This document shows, piece by piece, positions 23,940-34,760 of a DNA stretch of 64,000 nt. A program made the position numbers and the translations under genes. The DNA is from Amborella trichopoda (Eukaryota > Streptophyta > Magnoliopsida > Amborellales > Amborellaceae), in assembly GCF_000471905.2 (NCBI RefSeq), contig NW_006499809.1, positions 142,063 to 206,062 on the forward strand. Reading direction: 5' to 3'. Under the pieces are notes generated by a model. That model was given only the letters and a program-made list of their open reading frames with translations. It searched no databases and was not told the origin of the DNA. The first letter of the stretch is position 1; each line of letters starts with the position of its first letter.

Positions 23940-24545
23940 GCCTGATTGATGCAAGCCTAGCGTCACTTGGGTTCTCTTTCTTTCTTCTCTTCTGTTAGCG
24001 TCGCCTGGGTTTTCTTTCTTTCTCCTCTTCTGTCATAGCTGGTGTAAGCCTAACATCGCTTGCGTTCTCTTTCTTTCTTCTCTTCTGTCTCAACCGGTGC
24101 AAGCCTAGCGCCACCTGGGTTCTCTTTCTTTCTTCTCTTCTATCACAGCCGGTGTAAGCCTAGTGCCACTCGGGTTCTCTTTCTTTCTTCTCTTCTGTCA
24201 CAGCCGGTGCAAGCTTAGCTCTGCCCGGGTTCTTTTTCCATCTTCTCTTCTTTCATAGCCGGCGCAAGCCTTGCATCGCTTGGGTTCTCTATCTTTCCTC
24301 TCTTCGGTCATAGCCAGTGCAAGCCTAGCGCCGCCTGGGTTTTCTTTCTTTCTCATCTTCTGTCACAACCGACGTGAGCCTATCACCGCCTATTTTTCTC
24401 TCTCTTTCTTCCCTTCTTTTACAACCGGTGGAAGCCATCACCATCTGAGTTTTCCTTCTCTTTCTTCTGATAGCCAGCGCAAACCCATTGTCGGTTGCAT
24501 TCTTTCTCTCTCTTCTTTCTTTATTTCACAGCCGACGGAAGCCAT
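23940..24545. repeat. 55-bp tandem repeats in element F 5' LTR
   Basis: About eleven units of 55 bp, each with GCAAGCCTAGCGCCRCCTGG, then a CT-rich block and CACAGCCGGT. The period is exact between units at 24099 and 24154. Frames through it (24271-24555 and neighbours) are artefacts. Confidence 0.85.
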
Positions 24546-25307
24546 TGTCGTCTGAGGTTTCTCTCTTCTTCTCTCATTCATGTCTGCGTCCTCCTCCTCC
24601 TTTTCTTTCCTCCTCTCCTGGCATGGTTTTCTCTCCTACTATGTTTCTTCTTCTCTTTTATCTTCTTCTCTTCTTCTGCCTCCCTTCTCCCTCCCTATTC
24701 TTTTTTTATTTTTCTCTTACTCTCTCATTTGACAAAGAAGGGTTGAGACAAGCCATTGTGTATAGCTAGTTAGTATTGGTACAGTTGTCTAGTAGTAACT
24801 CTGTTGAACCCGTCTGAGCTACCATGCCCATTTTACTACCACGACAGGTCAATTACCTACTAGTCAAGTCACTGTGTCACTCTCACCACTCGATCAATTC
24901 TTCTCACTCCAATCTTCATCCTCTCATCCTCTTCCTCTTTTTGAATGTGCATGCCTGTGTACAATCGCCCAAAAGTAAGGTGGGGTCCCTTGACCCACTT
25001 GTCTTATAACATTTGCCACATGTGTGTGATTACAGAAACAGGAAAATACAAGCCAAGGGAGGTGATTCCAAACAAGTTTTATGATTGGGGGGCTTTCTCC
25101 ATGATCTAAGAGGATGCCCATGCGAGCAAGCCCGATTAAGTCCCGAACCCACCTTAAATTCCTCTCTCATCGGTAGGTCCACCTGCCCTTGTTTTTTAGA
25201 AAGGTTCCCAAGAGAACTATCTCAAAGTCTCGGGTTCCCCTGAAACCTGAGATGCATGCTGCCCGATCATCCGGATTCGAAGGGTGAGATCAAGGCACCT
25301 AACCAGC

Positions 25308-25327
25308 TTGGCGACTCCACTAGGGAC
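25308..25327 (+). other. Element F primer-binding site (Tat/Ogre type)
   Basis: TTGGCGACTCCACTAGGGAC lies three bases after the LTR end. This resembles the TGGCGACTC-type site common in the Tat/Ogre group, often assigned to an Arg tRNA; I could not check the tRNA match. It differs from the Met-tRNA sites of the chromoviruses here. Confidence 0.75.
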
Positions 25328-25639
25328 TTACTACCCCTTAGTCGGATCGCACTTGTTTGGCTAAGTTTCTCCTTTTATTTTCTGTATCTGCACTTATGGC
25401 TTCCGGGTTCTGTAACCCATTCATCTGGATCGGGGATTTTCTTATCCCCACATTTGCGAGTATCCCCAAGGAACAAGTTCCTCAAACTTCATTCCCAATC
25501 CTCCTTTTGAGCAAAGAACCCAGGTCTAGCTCCCAAGTCTAAACCTAGATTGGTGTGAGGAGGGACCTAAAAGTCCCTAACTCCTTGTTTCCTAGCTCTG
25601 ATGGAACCTCCACTAAAGCCCCTTGCATTAGCAGTACTT

Positions 25640-26720
25640 CTGTTCCCGTACACAGCACGCATCGTGCCACTGACAAGTCACTTGTCAGCCATATTGCTGA
25701 GGTATGCCGGAAGGCTGTCCAGTCCTTTTCTGCAAAAGGCAAACAAGTTGTCATTGCTTCTGTGAGTCGTCGTAAGGCTACCCCCCACATTCTTGCACCC
25801 AATCCCTTACCTGAAAAGGAAGCAATCCAAACTTGTGTGTGGAACATGTGACCAGAAATTGCTTTACATGTTGAGGCCTCTAATCCAACCTCCATGTCAT
25901 AATTGATCTCTAAATCAGTCCGCATAGAAATCTTTTCACACCACAACAGCGGGTCATGACTACCTCCTGCAAGCTCGAGAGACAATCGAGGCATTGGCAG
26001 CTCTCGGACTACCTCCTAGGGCAGCCAAGAAAAAGGAGTAATCAGTGCAGCCGTCACTGTCAATGATCCGAAGAAGGCTCCCTCCCAAAATTTGGACCTC
26101 TCAAAAGGGGTGAGCACAGTAAAAACAACACCTCAAGCAGGCAAGCAACAACAGTTGTACAACCGAGTACCCCGGCAGGAGAATCTTAATCGGGATGATT
26201 ATTTCACCAGGCATAAGAATAAGATCTACCCCTTTGAGAAGGAATGGGTCCTTGTTCTGGTTATTATTGGAACATAATACGATCGAGCATCCAGAAGCCA
26301 AGGTCCCTAAGCAAGCTGGGCTTGATACTCAGGCAAATTATTGTCCTTATTATCAAAGGATCAATCATCACACAGATGACTACTTCATGCTAAAAGATAG
26401 TATCGAGGCCCTGATTCAAAAGGGTCCGATCAAGCTTGAAGACTTAAAGAAGGCATTCGGAGCATCAGAAGCCTCCCTTGCAGTAATCGTCCAAGAGGAA
26501 GACGAAGCCCCTGGTATCCTTCACACCTTCTTTGTTATAATGCTTCCAGAAGATCTAATCACACCGAAACAGGCAAGGCAGCCTCAACGCCTTGCTCAGG
26601 GGACTAGGACCGTTGGTGCCTGTATCCCCAAATATGGGGCAACTACATGTGGGAATGCACCAATTTCCATGATATATACGCAAAGAAAATGCAGGAATGA
26701 CAAGAGTTTTACAACATTGT
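25640..26720 (+). pseudogene. Element F gag, truncated and shifted
   Basis: From about 25740 the frame reads PLPEKEAIQTCV and EIALHVEASNP, the conserved end of the Tat capsid region, then a Ser/Gln-rich stretch and NLDLSKGVSTVKTTPQAGKQ. The open piece 26195-26722 has AGLDTQANYC followed by a histidine- and aspartate-rich block that in related Gags forms a C-x2-H type zinc-binding segment; here one cysteine is a tyrosine. Most of the N-terminal capsid seen in element E is missing, so this gag is truncated. The leader 25328-25639 is non-coding. The minus-strand frame 25994-25545 is its antisense. Confidence 0.75.
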
Positions 26721-26829
26721 AGTAAGTGATCCCCAAACCACTACTCCACCGATGCAAGAGGACCTCCCAACGCAATACCTTCGTGGTAATGATCAGATTC
26801 TGCTGAACCCTCAACTTCCCAGTCGTGGA

Positions 26830-27735
26830 TAGTCCATCACGAGTGAAGTAAGCTCAAGTCCTTAAGACGAGAAGCAGTTCGCCAAGCGAGGGCTGCTCAC
26901 AAGCATAGCAAGAAAAATCAAGCACCACCTCAAAAAACAAGAAAGAGACAGGCACAAGGGTAGCTCGCTGGAGAAACAAGACGGCTCAACCTCTAGTTGA
27001 GGAGGAATTTCTCAGTCCCCTTCCCCCACTGCCAACTTTACTGGACTTTATCCCTGGCACGATCCTTCTTCCTTGTTCATTCCATCAAGAAGACGTCCTC
27101 GAGTCATCTTCTCCTCAGAGCACGTCCAATGAGGATGACGACAACAAAAGCACCCCCCAATGGTCTAACCAAGGGAAAGACCTAAAAGACCCCCTGCCCA
27201 CGTCCAGTCCTGTTGATGACGTAAAAGGCTCCCCAAATCAGTCTGATGAGAGTAACGACCTTAAAGTTCCCCCACTTTCTAACTTTTCTCCTCCTTCTTC
27301 TTCTGCATCTCAACCTTCCTCTTCTATGTCTCCTATAGATACAGCCTTGCATTATCCCGACTTCGAGGCCCTTGATCAAGAATTCAAAGGAATCCACATA
27401 AGCAGGATGCAATGGAAGCGATTGAAAAAGACCCCGGCCCAGGCAGCTAAAGCCAAGTCGAGCCACCTTCTTCAAAGAAGAACAAATTGTCAAAGCCAAG
27501 GAAACCCCAGTGGCCCCCTGAGCCCGACTTGGAGCAGAGACTGAGAGAATCAAGAGGGCAAAGCTTCTACTTTCAGGAAGCTTGCCACATGGTACAAGTC
27601 TATGAAGTATCAGTCAGTGCGGGCAAACAGTGCAGACACCCGTTCAAAAGACCGTGTGATTCGTACGAGGATACTTCTCGCCCCACAATCGTTCAATCTC
27701 AAATCCCCCTTAACTTTCAAGACGAGCTCCTGTAG
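26830..27735 (+). pseudogene. Element F Ser/Pro-rich Gag-Pol linker
   Basis: Low-complexity coding remnant with Asn/Asp/Ser-rich and Pro/Ser-rich runs, then DFEALDQEFKG and a KRLKKTPAQA basic stretch. Element E holds the same linker at 54512-53868 with recognisable matches, so the region is conserved in the family although its function is unknown. The protease that follows in E is missing here: after about 27735 the sequence jumps to a short block before reverse transcriptase. Confidence 0.6.
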
Positions 27736-27919
27736 CCTTATAGGCTTTCCACGTCTGAGGTGGACCCTTCTGCCCCTTGGTTCGATAAAGGTGCAGAAAT
27801 CATGACCTACTCTGAAGCCTATTGGAGGCAGAGATGTTAAGGTTGTGTGTATCTGCACTTGAGGTTGATGAAGAAGCCTCTGAAAACAACAAGGAAGAGT
27901 TGCAAAAAGCCTCACAAGA

Positions 27920-28760
27920 ATGAGAAGAAGGCGGCCAAGCTACTGTGACGAGCTCGAAGAAATAAATCTCTGGGATGAAGCCAACCCAAGGCCTACTTTC
28001 ATCTCGGTAAATATGTCTCCAAAAGAAAAAGAAATTTTCACTACTTTCTTGCGAGCAAACCGATATGTCTTTGCTTGGCATTACCATAAGATGCTTGGTT
28101 TAAACGCTCAAGTTGTCGTTCACTGTCTCGCCATCGATCAGACTGTCAAACCTGTCAAACATAAATCAAGGAGGTTTAGGCCTGACCTCGAAATGCAGAT
28201 AGACGCCAAAGTTACCAAACTCAGACAAGAAGGCTTCATTCGTGAAGTCAAGTACCCGAAATGGCTAGCAAATGTTGTTCCAATCAAGAAGACGAATGGT
28301 CAAATCAGGGTTTGCATTGACTTCCGCGACTTCAATACTATCTGTCCCAAAGATGACTTCTTGTTGCCATTCACCGAGATGCTCATCGACTCTACAGCCC
28401 ATGCCAGATCTTCTCCTTCATGGATGGATACTCCGGGTATAATCAGATGCGAATGGCACCCGAAGATGAGGAAGCCACTACTTTCTTAACTCCAAAAGGG
28501 GTCTTCTATTACACAATGATGCCTTTTGGATTAACGAATGCTCGTGTCACATACCAGAGAGCATGACAACCATCTTCAAAGACATGATGCACAAGGAGGT
28601 GGAGTGTTATGTAGATGACTTGGTGGTAAAGTCCGAAGAGAAGGATGCTCTACTCCTTCATCAACTTAAAATGAACCCACTGAAATGCGCTTTTAGCGTG
28701 CGTTCTGGAAAATTCTTGGAGTTCATTGTCAGACATCGAGGCTTGAAGTAGAGTCAGTCA
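27920..28760 (+). pseudogene. Element F reverse transcriptase (Tat type)
   Basis: Open 28489-27920 piece starts with WDEANPRPTFISVNMSPKEK and the DxxxFAWHYHKMLGL block, then SRRFRPDLEMQI, EGFIREVKYPKWLANVVPIK, NGQIRVCIDFRDFNTICPKD and DSTAHA. A one-base shift follows at about 28400, after which SFMDGYSGYNQ and a MPFGLTNARVTYQRA block are read in another frame. The catalytic YVDD is at 28608-28619 within the open piece 28563-28751. The combination of RRFRP, PKDDF and YVDD is typical of the Tat/Athila branch rather than the chromoviruses. Dead through shifts and stops. Confidence 0.88.
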
Positions 28761-29420
28761 AGATCAAGGTGATCCAAGAAATGTCATCACCAACTACACT
28801 GCGAGAACTGTGCTCTCTTCAAGGGTAGCTGGCGTACATCCGTAGGTTCATCTCAAACCTCTCAGGTCACTGTAAACCCTTTACACACCTGCTAAAGAAA
28901 GATACCACATTCATCTGGGATGAAGCATGTCAAGCAGCTCTTGATGACATCAAACAATATTTACTCAACCCTCCAGTACTCTCTACACCAGTGCTAGGAA
29001 AACCTCTCATCTTATTCGTGATCGCTCTTGACGAGTCACTTGGGCATTGTTGGCACAAAGCAGTGACGAGGGAAAAGAAACAGCACTATATCATCTCAGT
29101 CGCAGGATGCAGGGGGCGAGAAGAATTATTCCCCCATAGAAAAGATGCACCTTGTTCTGATCTTCACAGTACAAAAGCTTCGTCATTATTGAAGTGAAAC
29201 TGATATCAAAAGCAGATCTTGAAAAGTTTCTCATGACATGTCCATGCTTATCAGGATGCCTTGCTAAGTGGGCATTATTGCTGATGGAATTTGACATCAC
29301 GTATGTCCCACAAAAGGCCATCAAGGTCCAGGCACTGGCTAATTTTCTTGCAGCACACCCTGTATCGGTAAAATCTCCATTATCAAGCAACCTCCCTGAT
29401 GAAGAAGTATTATGTGCTAA
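28761..29420 (+). pseudogene. Element F RNase H domain, degraded
   Basis: After the RT come the YIRRFISNLSGHC and FTHLLKKD blocks of the thumb/connection, then the RNase H start with SLGH, all in broken frames. The end is clearer: the open piece 29194-29472 has CLSGCLAKWALLLMEFDIT and YVPQKAIKVQALANFLAAHP, the standard end of the first RNase H in Tat elements. Confidence 0.75.
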
Positions 29421-29464
29421 CCTTGCTCATGCATGGGAATTGTACTTCCACAAAGCCTTCCAAT

Positions 29465-29806
29465 CAGACTGAGGAGGCGCTGGAGTGGTATTCCTAACCC
29501 CGAAAGGAGGAGTACTGCCTCTTTCTTTCTCTCTCACTGAGGCAGGTTCTCATAGCCTTCGACCTCGACTTAGAGCAGCTCAAGATCTACAGTGACTTTG
29601 AGTTAGTTATCCGACAGCTTAAAGGGATCTATGATGTGAGGAATGACACTTTCAAGCCTTATCACGATACTGCAAAATCATATATGGCCCAATTGGATGA
29701 CATATCCTTGAGTCACACCTCTAGGAGGTTAAACTCGCAGGCTGACGCACTTGCAAAACTCGGCGCTACAATTCAATTATCATCATCAGGACCCACGCTT
29801 GTCTAA
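29465..29806 (+). pseudogene. Element F second RNase H (archaeal-type, aRNH)
   Basis: A broken reading carries GGAGVVFLTPKGG, then KIYSDFELVIRQLKGIYDVR, TFKPYHDTAKSYMAQ and RRLNSQADALAKLGA. This is the order of an archaeal-type RNase H: D-x-ELV, a long helix and a final N-x-ADALAKL motif. A second RNase H in this place between RNase H and integrase is known from the Tat branch of plant Ty3/gypsy elements and supports the assignment of F. Confidence 0.75.
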
Positions 29807-29925
29807 GTCGTAAAATGGAGACACATTGAACTAAGAACCGAGGTAGGCGCAGATAATGGGAGAAATATCTTCCTCGAGTGCCCTCCTTATCCATTCGGAG
29901 CACTTCTATCAGCTAAAGAAAAGAA

Positions 29926-30934
29926 ATGGCACCCAGCCAAGGAGTCAATGTTCAAAACCAAGAGCCCGAGTTCTTCGACACAATATGTACGAAAATCAAG
30001 GAGGTAGAAGATTGGAGAGAACCCATCGCTAGTTTTCTAAAACATGGTAGACACCCAGAAGATCGTGTCGAGCGCAACAATGTGTGCCGAATATCCACCA
30101 AGTATACTCTCCTAGAAGGAGATGCTCTCTTCAAATGGTCATTTGACGGTATTCTTTTTAAATGTGTGGACATGCACGAGGCAAATAAGGTGTTGGAAGA
30201 AGTCCACTCAAGCACTTGTGGACTACATCAGTCTTGTCCCAAGCTCTATGAACAGATACGCAGATTGGGGTATTATTGGCCTTCCATGATTGTTGATTCC
30301 TTAAACTATACTAAAAAGTGCCAGGTATGCCAAATACATTAAAGCCTTGTTCATCAACCTCCAGAGCCCTTACACCGTACAATGGCATCATGGCCCTTCT
30401 CACAATGGGGTATGGACATTGTAGGGCCTATTGATCCTCCTTCGGTAATGGGCCATGTCTTTGTTCTAACCACAACAGATTATTTCTCTAAGTAGGCTGA
30501 AGCGGTCCCCCTTAAGTAAGTTCATATGATAACAGTGGCCAACTTTGTTCGACATCACATTATATACCAGTTTGGGGAACCTAACCGGATTGTCTATGGG
30601 GGTGAAGCAGTTTTACCCCTCGAAATTTAAATCCCTTCATTGCATGTTGTCGTACATCAAGGACTAACAGAAGATGAGAGAGTCAAACTTTGATATCAAG
30701 AATTGGATGCACTCGATAAAAAGAGGCTAGATGCTTAGCAGAACCTCGAACTCATTCGCTTGTGGGGATTTTGTTATGGCTGTTAAGAGTATATCAAACA
30801 CACAAGCAGACTTCTCTAGCAAGGAACTGGCCTATGCTGAAGAGCATACCTTGTTCACAGTGGATGCCCTTCCACAAAACAACATGGAATTCACTGTTGT
30901 GTTGGAGGACTTAGCTTCCAACTGGCATCATTAG
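29926..30934 (+). pseudogene. Element F integrase, core catalytic region deleted
   Basis: Open 29926-30342 contains the zinc-binding domain: HSSTCGLHQS with its histidines and KKCQVCQIH with the two cysteines, plus GYYWPSMIVD between. The core then starts in another frame (GMDIVGPIDPPS, with the first catalytic Asp), continues to NFVRHHIIYQFGEPNRIV at about 30590 and jumps directly to GGEAVLPLEI, which normally lies far downstream. The deletion removes the second catalytic Asp and the Glu. A C-terminal remnant (open 30731-30934) ends the coding part. Confidence 0.82.
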
Positions 30935-32799
30935 CCAAGCCTTAACACTCATCACCACCCTTTGCCTACCCAAGTCAGCGTCATGCATGATAATTGCTGC
31001 ACATGGCTCAGCGTTGTGCGCAACAGTTGCCACATGTAACTCATCCCCGCATGTGAACAACATCATGCACAACATGATGCTAACCATGCACTGATAAGCA
31101 CCATCAAAGGCCAGCGCCGATTGTGCTGCTAACTCCTAGTGTCAGCAGCCTTTCTTGAGGACCAGCGCCGACTGTGTTTCTAAAAGGTTAGTGTCGGCTA
31201 TGTTTTTAATGCCTATCACTGGCCGCCTATCGTTTTTCATTTTCCACACGTCTCCTAGATTCTCGAGACCCCTCATTTTCTGGTGGAAGTCCCTTCACCT
31301 CCCCGACGGTTACACGATATCCAAGTGCAACAGTCCACCTCCTGGCCTGACACATGACTCACACGTGCGGATGGCAACTGTCTGCCTCCCCGATGGTTGC
31401 ACACCTTCCAAGCACAATCGTCCACCTCTAGCGACGGTTTGTCTCCTCGCACCCTTCGATTTCTAGTTGAAATTCCCCTTCAGCAGCCGAAAATCCTCGG
31501 CAACTTCCCCCAAGTCACCGAGAAACCACTACACCCATCAAAAAACCGCTAAAAACTGCCAGAAACCCCTGGGCACCCCATTGTTACAACCTTTGCCCTT
31601 TCCTTTCTTTACCAAAACCCCCAAAAGTCAAAACTCCCTATTTCCCTGATGAACCCCCTTCTTTCGGTGCAAATTCCTGCAAACTCTAGCGAAAACGTGT
31701 CCCTCCTTGTTGGCGTTTCTTTCTCGCAGCTAGAACTTCCCCTATTTGCTAGCAAGCTCCCGCTAAAACTCTTGCTAGAACACCCACTGTGTTTGCCGAA
31801 GCTTTTCATCGGAAACTTCCTTCTCATTGTTGAAATTTCTTTTTTACCTTAAGTTTTTTTACCTTCAGTGAAAAAGTGAAAATGGGGGCTACTCCCTTTA
31901 TATAGTCGATGCTTTCTTCAAATGCCATTCGCAAACTGGGAATCCCAGTCGCTTCCAAGAAGGCTAAACATCAATGGGATAGATCGGGTCTAGTTTTGAC
32001 CCGAGGCCTGAGCAAGTTTTATTGCCACCCATGAAATTCTATGCAACAAGGGACCAGGACTGGGTCGGGCTCAGGTTAGGGCCCGAACACTAACCCACAC
32101 CAAGCGCCGACTTTGTCTTTGGTAACCCCAACGCCAGCTATGTTTTTAAGTTACCTCAAAACCGACTGTGTTTTTAATAAACCCTAGTGCCTACTTCATC
32201 CTCAGCAATCCTGCCTATGTTTAAGAGCTAGCATGACTACCCTTAGCGTCACCTACATTTTTAAACCTCAGTACTAATCTGGTATTGAAGAGATAGTGGT
32301 TGGTTGTCCTCAACGTTAGCTGCGTTTTCAAAAGGCTCTGCTCGTACTGAGTGTTCAAGAAGCAGTGTTGGTCGTTCTTAGTGCCGGTTGTGTTCTAAAT
32401 AGTCCATTGTCGCATGCCCCATGCTAAAGCCATATGTGTTCTACCATTGTTATCCCAAGTAGAGTTGCACTTTGATTGTATTATCCCCAGCGGAGTGGCA
32501 CTCAGGTTGTTCAACTCAAGCCATGACTTATCATCCCCAGTAGGAGTAATATTCGTACTGTGACCCATTATCCCTACTGGAGTTAGAGTCATTTTTACCA
32601 CTGCAACCCCCAATGGGTCTGCCTCACACCTAGGAGTCGGGTACCATGTTTCACTTATAAGGGACCCACAGTTGTTCCCATTACCCTTAATGAATGCGGT
32701 CTTCCTATCTAAACCCCTTGTTGGCCTTAACCCTTTTATCCCCAAAGAGTTAGATTCCCCTCTACAGACTTATTTCCTATGAAGCTTTACCTACATGGC

Positions 32800-33290
32800 G
32801 ACCCATGCTATGGTCCATGCTGCATGACCTTAAACTACACAGCTTTAGTCCATGCTGCACGACCTTAAACTACACAGCTTTGGTCTATGATGCACAACCT
32901 TAAACTGCGCAGCTTTAGTCCTAGCTGCATGACCTTAAACTGCACAACGTTCATCAAGGTGCATGACCCTAAATTGCATGGTTCAAACTATATGGCCTTA
33001 AACTGTAGTGGAGGTCTAGTGACCCTAAACTGCACGGTCCAAGCTATATGACCTTAAACTATAGTGTACATCCTAGCCGCATGACGTTAAAAGGCTCAGC
33101 GCCATGGTCTAAACTATATGACCCTAAAACTATACCGGAGGTCTAGTCACACGACCTTAAACTGCATGGTCCTAGTTGTATGACTTTAAACTGCATAATC
33201 ATAGTCCAAGCTATATGACCTTAAACCATAGTGCACGTTCTGGCCACACGTTAAACTGCTTTGCACAGGTCTAGGAGGCATGACTTAAAC
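32800..33290. repeat. 35-bp tandem repeats in element F 3' region
   Basis: About thirteen diverged units near 35 bp with the core TGCATGACCTTAAACTGCAC and AGCTTTAGTCC. Degenerate single copies reappear at 33620-33720. Confidence 0.8.
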
Positions 33291-34289
33291 TCGCCCCCTC
33301 TTATGTGCACACACCTTTTACGTGCATTTTCATGCACATCTTCTCTAACCGACCCATTCATGTGCGCGCATCATTTTCATTACCTCCCCAGTGAATCCAT
33401 TCATTTCATCATCATCATTACCCAATGAGTCTCACCCGTGCTCAAAAAACGGCGTACCATCCCGCCACCCATACTCGTCGTAAGCTAGTGGGTCATCATT
33501 TTTCACCCACCTTTCGTACATCATCCATCTTTCACAAGTAGCCTCGTGCCATCTTCCCAAAGTGAGCTAAAACCACTACCATACTCACTCGATGGCCTCT
33601 ACAGACTATCATTCATCACCACTATGGTCCAGCTGTATGACCTTAAACCATAGTGTACGTCCTGGCCGCATGACGATAAACTGCTTAGCGCAGGTCTTGA
33701 AGGCATGACCCTAGACACTCCTTCACACAAAATAATGGGCATGGTGTATACCTAGACAAGGGAACACCATGAGTTAAAATGACAGACGGGTATGGTCATG
33801 AAACCATGAGTAAAAGAGTTTCGTAAAGAAACAAAATGGGCACGATAAAACCCCAAAAGGGCACCGTGAGTAAAAACAGATGAAAAGGATGGACATAGTC
33901 GAAAGATCATGGGTAAAAGAGCCTCAAATAAAAGGAAGTTGGTGAAAACAGTCTCTACGGCGTCGCTTCCCAAGTTCAAGTGAAAATCCACAAAGGACAC
34001 TTGGACCAATAAGCAGGTTGATGCAGCGCTCACCTCAACAAGCGGCTTCAGCCCACATTCAAATAAAACAATCCCAAGTGTTGCAATACCAGGACCCAAA
34101 AATACGAGCTTCTAGGAAAAGATTCCGACAGCCTGAGCCCAGTTGCAAAAAGGACTCAAAGGATAGAAGATTCGTCAAGAAAGCAAGATAAGTCTCATGA
34201 AGAAGAGCATCGTTCCCAAGAGGTTATGAAACGCACCCCCAGATGCCGGAGACGCACCAAGAAGTCTAAGTCGCCATGACTTTGGACCT

Positions 34290-34760
34290 ACTAACAGTGG
34301 GTAGGGGATATACCCAAAGCTGGTTACCTCGATAAACTGAGGTACCCTACTCACTAAGGAATCAGCCATGACTTTGGAGCCGAAATCACGATTGAAGCCT
34401 CTCTCAAAGAAGAAAGGGATCTTGATTGTTGTAGCTGCACAGCAGTGGGTAGGGGTTATACCCAAAGATGGTCACATCGATAAACTGAGGTACCCTACCT
34501 GTCAAGGAATAACTACTGGTGCACGACGCAGACGGGCACCAACAAAAGGCTCTTCGACAAACCATCCACAACAAACAAATAAGGAAATCATTTCGACAAA
34601 CCAAAAGATGCCCTAAGAAGGCTAAGTCAACCATGACTTTGGACCTGCTATGTAATGATCTGCTTGCAGTGGGTAGGGGTTATCCCAAAGCTAGTCACCT
34701 CAATAAATTAAGGTACCCTACTTGCTAAGGAATAACTGGTGCACGATGCAGATGAGCACC
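34290..34760. repeat. Three spaced copies of a hairpin-bearing block
   Basis: Copies near 34294, 34445 and 34670 share CAGTGGGTAGGGGTTATACC, then ACCTCGATAAACTGAGGTAC and CCTACT. Within each, ACCTC and GAGGT pair across a seven-base loop, and GTAGGG pairs with CCCTAC outside, giving a nested stem. Spacing is uneven (about 150 and 225 bp). Confidence 0.75.

Larger units (their letters stand above)
22074..25305 (+). repeat. Element F 5' LTR (3232 bp)
   Basis: Begins TGTTTGAACGCATTTTTCAG and ends GCACCTAACCA, before a primer-binding site. A TATA box sits about 1.29 kb in, followed by an A-run, long CT-rich tracts and 55-bp repeats in the R/U5 part. The 3' LTR matches along its length. The many frames at 22175-25510 are non-coding, several of them CT-repeat artefacts. 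Confidence 0.92.

Noticed and set aside
23457-24769. Long Ser/Leu/Phe-rich and Arg/Glu-rich frames on both strands
   Set aside because: CT/GA simple sequence and 55-bp repeats within the F LTR.
25545-25994. 149-codon minus-strand open frame
   Set aside because: It is antisense to the gag of element F, which has clear family similarity on the plus strand.
31155-31852. Pro/Ser-rich frames as an envelope-like gene after integrase
   Set aside because: No signal peptide, membrane segment pattern or family similarity; the frames overlap on both strands in the repeat-rich 3' region.
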